A stretch of 64,000 nucleotides of DNA, from contig JAKOGI010000026.1 of assembly GCA_029747015.1 (NCBI GenBank), positions 573,317-637,316 of the forward strand. Reading direction: 5' to 3'. The stretch is from Carnegiea gigantea (taxonomy: Eukaryota; Streptophyta; Magnoliopsida; Caryophyllales; Cactaceae). The notes beneath the pieces were generated by a model that saw only the letters and a program-made list of their open reading frames with translations, ran no database searches and was not told the DNA's origin. Positions 1 to 21,800 of this stretch are shown here, piece after piece. Position numbers and translations under genes: made by a program. The first letter of the stretch is position 1, and the number at the start of each line of letters is the position of its first letter.

Positions 1-11445
<11,445 letters not shown>

Positions 11446-12212
11446 TTTACCCTGCACACACAGACACACTCTGCTTTCGGCCCTCTACCGGTCCAGCTGT
11501 CGATGTTCGCGCTTGGCAGCAAAGTATATGAATATGGGTTACTGCGTGCCAGCTACGAAATTCTATCAGCAATGAAGGAAAGAATCTTTTTTAATGTGTC
11601 ACCTCACTCGTCCTTTTAATTTGAGGTCGTGAAAAGGAACCCTTTTTCCAGCGCAACTAGGCAGCCCTGTTTTTGGATCTTTCAAGTCAAATAATGTTCT
11701 TTGCGTAACCAAATTGATAGCCAATTAGGACACTCGCTACAATATGACAACAACAGATATTGCTCAAAATTTTCTAACTACCACAAGAAGTTGGCTTTTT
11801 TTGGGGGCACTTAAGTCTTAGCGACTTTTGTATTTTATTACTTACGTGGGCAAGCCCATGAGGCCCTGTTCTTCTCATCAATAAATTTTAATTTATTAAT
11901 TTCAATCAATTTTAACCTACTTTATTAACTTTAATTAAAAAAAATACGCACTTCAACTCGTTTCAACCAATTTCAATCTACTTTTTACTATTTTAACCAA
12001 CCTCTACCCAGTATATAAAAAAATTCAATCCACTTCAACCAACTTCAACCACTTCAACAAAAAAAATATCAATTTTAACCTACTTCAATCCACTTATACC
12101 ATTCTCAACCAACTTTACCCAATTTATCTCAACCAATTTCAACCCACTTTCCATTATTATTATTATTACTACTAATATTACTGACACTAACACTACCACC
12201 ACCACCACCACT
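11446..12212. other. Upstream region of AIH with a CTTCAACC-rich repeat
   Basis: The first 150-400 bp should hold the AIH 5' leader and promoter; I cannot place a TATA box with confidence. From about 11866 to 12180 the sequence becomes a degenerate run of CTTCAACCAA/CCCACTTC-like words mixed with AT tracts. It resembles 25830-26020 and appears to be a dispersed low-complexity repeat family. Confidence 0.6.
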
Positions 12213-13599
12213 CAGTGGCGGATCTAGATATTTAAATTAGGAGTGTTCACCTATTAACATTCATCACAGTCTATGCTATAAAATAAAGTTTAAATAATAC
12301 ACAAAATGTTATAAGAGTCTTCTCCCTCTTAAAGTGGTTTCCTTTTCAAGCAAGGTGAAATTGGATTGATCTATGTTAAACTGAGAAAAAGAAGAAAACA
12401 AGAAACAGAGCACATAACCAAGCTCATAACCAATTAATGCATTGAGTAGAACCATTAAGCGAGCTGTTTCACAATTGCGATTAAGTAATGAGACAAATAG
12501 CACATGACCATTAAATTAAGCAAACAACTATCAAAATTCAATCTCCATATCATAATAGAACCAAGCAAAGTAAAACAATTACGAGAATGAATTTAAACCA
12601 CTACCTATCAGTAAAAAATCAACAATTAAGCAAATTTGAACCACTATCTCTAAACAATTACAAGCAAGTAAGCTAAAAAAACAATTGCTGTGAAATGAGC
12701 TTGAATGTATTCCATCAAAATTCCCCACCAGAAGGCAGAACCACTGAAGCACAATTTTTAAAAAAAAAAAAAAAAACACACCACCAAAACGAACTCTCTC
12801 CAAGATTGACATCTACACCCTTTTTGGGTACTCAATATTTGCATAAGAGCAGGCTGATTCCAGGCAGCACCAATAAGCACCTTAATATCCTTTTTTCTTT
12901 TCTTTTGTATGTGTGTGTTTTTGGGTGGGGGGGGGACACAGGACAGGAGGATCACCTAAATTACATCTCTGCCATTAATAATGTAAACATTTGGCTTGGG
13001 TTCCACATGGATCCAATGGCCATTAAGTTTTTGCTTGACTTCTAGTCCTCCAATAGCATCTTGTGCGAGTTAAGGCATTGAAGTCGTGGCCAACTCCGAC
13101 AGGCAAGAGCCAAGTCAGGAAACCCTAAAATTGCAAGCAAGACAATGGGGACCTTCGACCAGATAAATAGCGTCGCGTGGTCAGTGCTGTTAGTGGATTC
13201 GTGGTCGCCGGTGGTCGTGGTTAATGCCCAGGTCCCGGTGCTTGACTATGTTGACTTCCCTCTATGATTGAGCGAGAGAGAGGGGGGGGGTGTTTGTATT
13301 CTGCATTGGGTCTGCCCTTCCGCTAGAGGGGAGAGACTGAGAAAGTCAGGGGGCGTTGAACGAGTAACGCTTGACAGCTTGAGCCTATCATCCTTCTAGC
13401 TATAGTTTTATCAAAAAGAATAATTAAAACTATTAGTCAGCTTGGGCCAGGTGAATTACAGGGTGTCGAAATTTTTTTGGGTGATTTCAAGGGGGTGTCC
13501 ACTTATCAATATTTCAACTCCTTTAATACAGCTTATTAGAATTTTTTTTGGCTTGGAGTATCCATGAACACCCCTAAGATGAACATAGATCCGCCCCTG
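12213..13599. mobile_element. Non-autonomous hAT element (Tip100-like ends), 1387 bp
   Basis: The left end reads CAGTGGCGGATCTA and the right end, read inward on the other strand, CAGGGGCGGATCTA. An exact 8-bp direct repeat, CCACCACT, flanks it at 12205-12212 and 13600-13607. An 8-bp duplication and CAGGGGCGGA-type termini fit hAT elements of the Tip100 kind. Imperfect inversion continues inward for about 35 bp (a GGGTGTTCA-like word on both sides). The interior has no transposase similarity; it holds poly-A and poly-G runs and a GC-richer patch at 13050-13400 of unknown origin. Confidence 0.85.
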
Positions 13600-13607
13600 C
13601 CACCACT

Positions 13608-15385
13608 ACCGCCACTACTCGCGTTGTTGTTGATATAGTTGGTGCTTCTTGTTCTTGTACTAACAATTTGACATCCCAACTCCGATTTATCTGTGTACTA
13701 TTTATTCACATATCCATCATTTAGTAGCTTTGTATGGTAGTCTTAAGTTGTTTCTAGCTTTTGGTTAATCTCCTTTAGTAGCTTTATCGCTTTAGTTTAG
13801 TCTAGTAGCTTCTTTGACTATGGATGTAGAAGACTCCGCCTATCATCAAAAGGAGGGTGGGACTAGGAAGAGAATAAGGGTGTTTTTAGCAACTTTGTGC
13901 GATCAGTTCCGAAAGGAACCTCTTCACTACGACATGTACACTTGGATGTCTAGATAAAACATCGGTTAGGTGCACTTCAATTTTGGGTAAATATACATTA
14001 TGTATCCTTCAGATTTAGATGGTATATTAGTCAAATGTATTTTGATTTCGTAAATTTTAGTTAACTTAATAGGTCAACAGAAACCATGAAAATTGCGCAC
14101 CAACAGCATTTCATACTCATCTGACGGCTCAATGTCTTATCTTCTGAATCCTATATATATGAGAAAGAAATAGTTTGTTCTACATAAGTTATACCTTTCA
14201 TGAAAAATATAGACAAGAATAGTGAATAGTGATCAATGAAATGGTACCTGATTGGCATGCATCCTATCGCCCCCCCATCCATGATTTATTCTTTAATCAA
14301 ATATTAGACTTAAGGTTCCTCCATTTGGTTGTAGTCTTCAGCTACCTTATTTTAACAAATTTGTTGGTAGTTCAACAAAAAAGGTTGGGAACAGAAGAAA
14401 TAGTTCTAACAATGAAGGCACTGGTGCCGCACGCAAGAGGAGATGATGTTAAACAGTCAAGTAGAGGCGGACATTGTGTCTATACCACAACAGAAAATGC
14501 AAATATTGGCCTTTTTTTCGATAGTTAATTATATGGTCAAAAACAGCAAGGTTAGAAGTAAGTGCTCCAGAAGATAATAACCAAGTTTAATGATGAAATA
14601 ATGAATATCAAACAATCAAGAATATTGACAAATAAAATGAGCGAAGAATATAGGAATGTAAAGGTTCAAGGACACCACATTTCGCTTAGTCATTTCATCG
14701 AACAGTTTGTGTGCAGTACTTAAATCGCCTATTTTCACAATCCAACAACCATTGAATTCTAGGACACTAAATCTCTCTCAAGTATATCATCAAAACATCA
14801 ACAGCAAAGCCAATGAGCCCACAACAACCATATATGTGAATCAATGAATTATTACTTTGCATCCCCATCAAAAATTCAAAATCAATATTAATAGCTTCCC
14901 CAATTCACATCCACATATATCCCAATCAATTCCATCAAAGGCTTCACTAATTCACAATTGATTTGCATAATTGACCTAACGTTCAACAGAATTGCTCTCT
15001 AATTCAGGTGAAGTATTCAATTATGAAATTGAAACTTAGTTGGAATAAAGGTGGAGTGGTGTTGCCTTTGAGGAGGAGTGTAGGTCAAAGTGAGTGGGCC
15101 AGTCGAGGGGGCGGTATCTGGAAGCTGGCTGGGGGGCCGAGGAGGCAGCATACTCGGGGGTCCGGCGCCCAAACAGGGGCAGCAGCCCCCTGCCCTGCTG
15201 AAGCCGAAACAGAGGAAGGAAGAATGAGGGCGGAGCAGTTGTGGTGATGGGTGGCGACTGCAGCTGCAAGTGGTGGCTGGCAGCAAGATAGTTGTCGGTG
15301 AAGGGCGGCCAGGCCTTACTCTAGTGGCTGCTAGGTGGGAGGAGGAGAGGCAGAAGAGGAGGGGATGGATTTGAACTTGTGACCG
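13608..15385. other. Intergenic stretch, no gene recognised
   Basis: Begins with a CACTAC/CCGCC simple stretch beside the hAT element. The rest is AT-rich up to about 15000, then a GC-richer patch (15020-15380) with open frames on both strands. Those frames look compositional (Pro, Ser, Arg and Gly rich) and match no family I know. Confidence 0.55.
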
Positions 15386-16914
15386 CAAGGTTGTCAGAAT
15401 CAAACCGGACAGCGAACCGGTCACGACGCTAGGTCGATGGTCGAACCAATTAGACCGGTTGGATCGGATTGGACCAGATTTTGAAAATTTATGTGGTTTT
15501 ACATGTAAAATTGAAAATCATTCCCTGTACAATCATTTTTTTATCTTTCAAACTTTATTTATGTACATAAGCTAAAAATAAAAATGAATTTTACAAATTA
15601 ACACATTACGCAACATCCATGTTGGGCATGTTCCCAACTTCCATTGCATCCAAGAATGTCTAAAGTTCCCATGATCCACATACGACATACCGAAAGGTGA
15701 AAACAAACCCACAAACTTGAATGTCATAATACAAGATTACGAGTCATACAAGAAGTTTATACAACTAACAATTGGCAAGCAAGCTAATAATTGGCATACA
15801 ATGTCCACAACACAAAGGACAACTTCATGGAATCATGGTTCATAATACAACAACAACACCACCTCCCGATGTGAGTCCCGCTTCCGCGGGGTCTGGGGTC
15901 ATGGTTTATAATGAAAGTATGAAACAAATTGTCTTCGATCTTCATCACTGTAGTCGGATTTATCTCCATCTTCATTTTGGGTTGAGATGTACAGAACAGA
16001 ACATTTTATTTAAGGCTTTAAGCTATTGACGCAAAATCTCAACTTTCAACTTTAAAGTTTCAAGGCATTCAAGCAAACGAATAGATGAAGGCATGAAGCC
16101 ATGAACTATGAAGCAAAGTTTCCAACAACAGAGCAACTGAAGCATGTTCAAACATGACATTCAAGTAACTGAAGCAAACTTTGGAGTTTCCGACATATAT
16201 CAAAATTCAAAATCATTATTGAAATTTCAATCCAAGTTCAAAGTTAATGCCTTTATATTCATCATTCATCAAGCAACTGCAGCAAATATACCCCATTTAA
16301 ACATGAAATTGTGAATTGTAGAATTAGAGAGAGGATGAGAGTGCTCACTGAGAGAGGATGAGGGCAAATTCAGAGATGAATGGGCGAGAGTCGTGACTGG
16401 AGACCGCGACAGCAGTAGATATCCCCAACAAGGAGCAGCAACGGTAATCGGCAGATCCACAAACAGGCGTTGCGCGTGAGACCTACCCCAGCAGAAGCGC
16501 CGGTAGATCGAAAGAGATGAGAGATTGAGCTTGCGAGATCAGGATGAGAGAATGAGAGTCCAGCAGAGAGACAGAGAGCACGAAGAGAAGAGTAGAAGAC
16601 CGAGAAAGCAGAGAAAAAATGAATTGACTCAAATTTAGGGTTTCTGGCTTTCTGCTTTAAGTTTGGGCCCAGTTTGATTGCCCAAAAAAACCCAGAAAAA
16701 GTGTCTTGGCCCAGCAAAATGGCCACCTAAGCTAAAATAACGGTTGAATCACGGTTTGGACGGTTCATACGGTTCACCCAATTCTTCCGGTTTATTGCGG
16801 TTTTAACCGGTCCAAAAGTTTAGACAAGTTGAAGGCGCGATCAGACCGCTGAGAGTGGCGGTTCACGGCTGGACTGGTCCGACCGGCCGGTCCAGTCCGA
16901 TTCCTGTAACCTTG
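15386..16914. mobile_element. Inverted-repeat element with CCGGT-rich ends, 1.5 kb
   Basis: The left end reads CAAGGTTGTCAGAATC and the right end, read inward, CAAGGTTACAGGAATC. Behind both lie roughly 100 bp rich in CCGGT and GGACC words. I found no matching target duplication, so the ends may be mutated or recombined. On the minus strand 16740-16330 looks like a plant 5' leader (an AAACCCTAAATTT word followed by a CT-rich tract), as if a transposase or captured gene once started there. No coding sequence survives. The class is uncertain; hAT is possible. Confidence 0.6.
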
Positions 16915-18894
16915 CTCTAATGCAGATTTCACACTAAGGCTGATGCCCTGCCTAACATTTTTCAAATAAGCTCGCAGGGCCCTATACCAATTAGTCACAG
17001 CGAATCAGAGATGTAACTTTCTCACCACACCTAAGCTTAAGTATACATGGTAGCATCTAGGGTTGGCATGAATAGTAGCTGATGCAGAAGCATGCTTGAT
17101 AGAAAATATAACAATTTACAACACTGTCAGCTGGATAGTTGAACGAGTTTTCAAAATGAAATTCTTCATATCCCATAAAAGTAGAAACTCCACTGCAGAA
17201 TAAAGCAGAAACCTACACAATCGTTGATTTATTGCCATCAAGATGTACCAAGATGTTGATTTTCGTTAGATGCTGTGGTTTCAGAATCATGCGTTTCATA
17301 TTTGGACTCAACATAACAGACTGGGAGCATAGATAATGACTTATCAAATAAGAAATGCACATCTGAAAAATTGTGTATATTGTACTAATTAGGGATGAGA
17401 AAACTGTGTCTCGAAATCAACTAGTCATAGTCCCTCTGAGTGTGTTAGTTTCCTTCGCTTTGATACCAACCTTTGAATAGGTTCCAGCAAAATAGGTTCC
17501 TCCGAACTAGTATCATTTACTTCCATTCCTGAATTGAACTAACAATGACAGTAGAATCAGAAACCATCTGCCTGATTTCATCCCCAGTTATAATCCACTC
17601 CACTTCATCGAACTAAACATAGTTTCCATTTGTTCTAGGACTAATGATTTCCGGGCAAATCTCGAGTTCTTGCGAAAAACTACCATTAAACTTTCCAAAA
17701 TATTCAAATATGGCACTTGACCTTTTTTAAGGCAAAATGCCATTGAATTTGCTTAAAATGATAGAAGAATACCCCTTAACTTTTCCAAATGACTCAAAAA
17801 TATCCCTATCATAATGACATTTTTGAAAATCTTGAAAAGTTTAATGATATTTTTAACTGAAGAAAAAGTTAAGTGGTATTCATGAATATTTTAAAAAGTT
17901 TAGAGGCATTTTTTTAGCAAGAACTCACCAAATCTCCTTCATATTCTAGTACCCAAGGGGTCTGTCTTTGTGGTGTTTCTCCACACTTATTCATTTATTT
18001 TATTCCCTGACACTGAGAGGCCGACATAAAAGAATGATACTTGAGTGATGATTAAACTCTGAAAATTGGGACAGAGAAGAGGGCAGACAAAAGAAAATTT
18101 CAGCATGTTCAAGAAAATCTAGATGTGCAATTCACAAAAAGGACTTCTTGTCTGTACTGGAACAAGTCGATATATTATTATCTTAGCTCTAACATGGTGC
18201 CTTGCCCTCCACAAGAAGCCCAGGTTACTGATGAATAGCTAACCATATCCAATTTGATCAGTTTACTGGGCAATGACCTCTTTTCCTTTATTGCTTGTAA
18301 TCTTTCAATTTTGCTTTTTAAAAATTTTGTTAAAGTTACCATGTTGCATTTCATCCAAGATCCGCGAAAGTGGGATGTACCCCAGGAGTTGTTATTGTCG
18401 TTGTACCATGATGCATTTAATCTAAATCCTATTTTGATAAAATTTTGATTTCTGACAGCATCTTATGGAAGAGGATAAGTTGTTCTTACCTCAGCTGTTC
18501 TTTGAATAATAACAAAAGGAGCCCTCTTATCATTTACTACATATAACCTAACCTGAGCGTTCTGTTGTCAACTGTATATTGTCGGTCTCAGAGATTCCCA
18601 GAAGATGTGAAGTCTTGGTTATAGTGCTTCTGTGATTGGTTTGGTGATCATCAGACAGCAATCAGCAGCAGAACTCAAACCATTATACGGACAAAATGGC
18701 GGCATAAATTTTGCATTTACCAAATAAATTTAGATTCAGTCCAGACCCCTATGGATACAAAATGGCCTAATGTGCATAGACCAAATATGCTCTGTTGTTC
18801 AAGAGTTACAGGGTAAAAAATTATGGACAAGGCTCTAATTTGTGCATCTCATGCGAGAATGCAGGGGATCAATATGGGATATCTATTACCATAA
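16915..18894. other. Spacer downstream of PPL1
   Basis: AT-rich spacer between the inverted-repeat element and the PPL1 stop codon. It includes one fold-back element (17664-17926). The last few hundred bases should include the PPL1 3' UTR and polyadenylation region, but no single signal stands out. Confidence 0.6.
17664..17926. mobile_element. Fold-back MITE, 263 bp
   Basis: The two halves are an imperfect inverted repeat. The left starts GAGTTCTTGC and the right ends GCAAGAACTC. Both arms contain TAAACTTT..AAATATTCA and a CACTTGAC/CACTTAAC word. CAAATCTC stands directly left of the element and again two bases right of it, which may be a target duplication. No coding content. Confidence 0.7.
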
Positions 18895-21800
18895 TTAGAC
18901 ATTGAAGACCCTGAACGAATCAACAACAGTAAACAGTCTATCTTTCATCTTTTCCCATCTCCTTTCATTGGCCCCCGTTGTCAAAGTGTAGAACTTACCT
19001 GCAATATGTAGGAAATCCATGGAGTTATTCATGACCTCTTTGGCAACATAGCAACGCCGTTTAAATAGGATTAGCACATTATACCAAAACAAACAGATAC
19101 CCTAATAGTCCCTCCCACATTTGGGTTTTGGTTGGGGGCGGGGGGCGCTCAAATAAAACTATGCAAGCGAACTTATCTCTAAATTTTTGGGCAGTATATT
19201 TCAGTGGATCATAAGAATAAAAAATTGACAGCCTAATATTCCGTAGCAAAAGAACCAGCAGACTATTTAGCCACATGATTTAGTTTCAAAATTAAATTAC
19301 GGTGTATCTTTTTTCCAGTTCTTTTTGTTTTGTGTGTGGAAGCATTTCCATCGTATATACTTGTCCGGATTAGTTCAATACACAATGTATCTCAAAGAGC
19401 TCATGTATTTCAGTTTTTGTCCACAGGTTAATTAACAAGTAAACAGCACACTTAAATGAGCCAAAACTTATAAATCTCCACTATCGTCATGAATAAGTTG
19501 CTCAACATAGGTACTAAAGTAATTCCCATGATGTTACGTGGAGGGTCAGATGAACTATTATAATCGAACTCAACATACACATCAGTCGTTTAAGAATCCC
19601 GCGACCAAATGGCATGAGTTTTGTTCCCAAATATGATGGCACATTAACATTTGCCAGAGAGCTTCAAAACAGAACATTTGACATTGCAAATATGCACTAA
19701 AGAGGAAATGACAACAGCACACAACTTTGGTGTACGTTAATCATCATGGCCACATCCCAAAAAGACCCCCCCCCCAAAAAAAAGAAAAAGAAATCAAAAG
19801 AAAAAAGCTTCTACAGCGTATCTTAGCGAAAATAATTCTGGCTGTTTTGAATCCCAGAAGAGAAGGTTATCTTTCCCAAATAGAGGTGAAATGTCATTGC
19901 CAGGTGCTTCTTACCTGGTTTTGTCATGTTTCTGAATCATGTCACTTTTAGGCATGGAAGGAGTATTTAATTCAATGGGTGCATATTATGAACTGAAAGA
20001 AAGTTTTCATACCATTGCCAACACAGATAGCACTGAGAGCATGACGAGTATAGTTTGATGCCTGAGCAGTGAACTCAAATGTATAATAAGCTCTGCCGTC
20101 AACATCTTGCTGCATAGAATAATAAATTTGTCAACTTGTTCACCATCAGTTCAAAAAGTAAAATAACAGAAGAGGGGATGTGAGGAGGTGACAATGGTTT
20201 AAGCATAAAGATAGCCTTATAAAGTGAAGGCTCCATTTCCTAAAACTTCCTACTTCTATTAGTGTTGGGACTCCTCACTAAACATAGCATCTTTGCATAT
20301 AGTTTTCCAAGGGCATCGTTGGACCCTTATGTATCTAAGGTCAACTACCAATCAAGATTCAAAAACCACGCAGGCAGTGGATAATCACACCAATATTTAG
20401 GTATTGATGTTCAACAAGGACAATTTTATGCCAAAAATAATTGCTATGATCACTTTGTCTATTGATGATGCTGCTCCAGCATAAGATAACAGGGAAGACA
20501 AGGAATCATTTATGTGATGTTTGGTTGGATCTAATGAATTGTAATGTAACATGCAATCAAATTTACAATGCAATCATGATTATTTAGTTTGTGGTAATCA
20601 TAATTACAAGATAGTTCTTTTATTGCAATACTCTGATGCAACCAAACAAGGTAATGAAAACACAATTACAAACTTGTTTTCATTACAAGGTTGATTACAT
20701 CTAACCAAACATTACATTAGTGAGATTGAACTTGTAGATGTCTGAAGTAAAAGCTTTGAGTTCAGTTGATTGGATGCTTTAAAAAATTTTACACGGGTAG
20801 TTATGCTAGTTCCTTAGTCCTAAAGTTAACAAGAGTGTACGACATCTCTGGAGACATAGGAGCTATGACAATTTTCTAATGTGCATCAAACAAGGATTTT
20901 GATATAATTTTTATTGCTCAGCTAAAAATTTTGAAAACATTGCTGACGAGATGATAATTCGGCCATCTGTAACTCAACAATGACCAGCAACTTTCTAATT
21001 CTTGCATATTGCTCTTCTTACCTAAACATAATATGCTTATGCCTGCAAGTCATGAAGACTAGTTTAGCATTTTCACCATGAAGCAAAAATCCTCAATGAA
21101 ACTGGAGCCAAATTTAAGTCTTTTCAGGTCTTCCTACTGTGATTCAAAAAAGCCTTTCCAAGCCTTCTATTGGCGAAGCGCTAATAGACTAAGGCAAATT
21201 CAGAGCATAGTTACCAGATTCTCTCAACCCCCTAGCGTACCGCGAACTGATTCCCGCGAACCAGAACGCGATACTTTAGCATCAATTACCCAAATATGGT
21301 GAATTCAGCGAACCCATCTCCTACCACAATGGTATTGCATATTTTCATGATCCATAGGCCAAATTTTGAAGAAAAAGGAAGAATTTTTGAGGTTGTGATG
21401 AATGAGCAAGCTTTTTACAGAGCAAAACGAGAAGAAGAGAGTGAGAGAGAAAGAAATAAGGATTAATGTGAAAATGTTGCCCTACGTGGGGAGAGGGAGG
21501 GGGAGAGGGAAGAGGGAGAACCCTTATTATTAAATCATTTTATGAGTCGCTATGATATGTGGAGTTTTGAATTGGAGTACTAGATGTACTAATAAAGATC
21601 CTCGCGTATCGGATTCTCCACTATGTGGCGAATCACGTACCCAAATCCGTCCCCCGTACCGAAGCGTCCCATGTTCCAGGCAACTATGATTCAGAGGCAC
21701 GGCTAATGTATTTAACACCCCCCCCCCCCCCAAAACCATGCTTAGATGGGACTTAGTAGCACTAGAGTTGGATTTGGATCATGGCAAAATCAAGCACCAG

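Noticed and set aside
15017..15424. Open frames on both strands in the GC-richer patch (135 and 79 codons)
   Set aside because: Composition is low-complexity Ser/Pro/Arg/Gly, there is no family similarity, and both strands are open at once, which is typical of GC-rich non-coding DNA.
15386..16914. Calling this element hAT with an 8-bp duplication
   Set aside because: I compared 8-10 bases outside both ends and found no match, so the class was left open.
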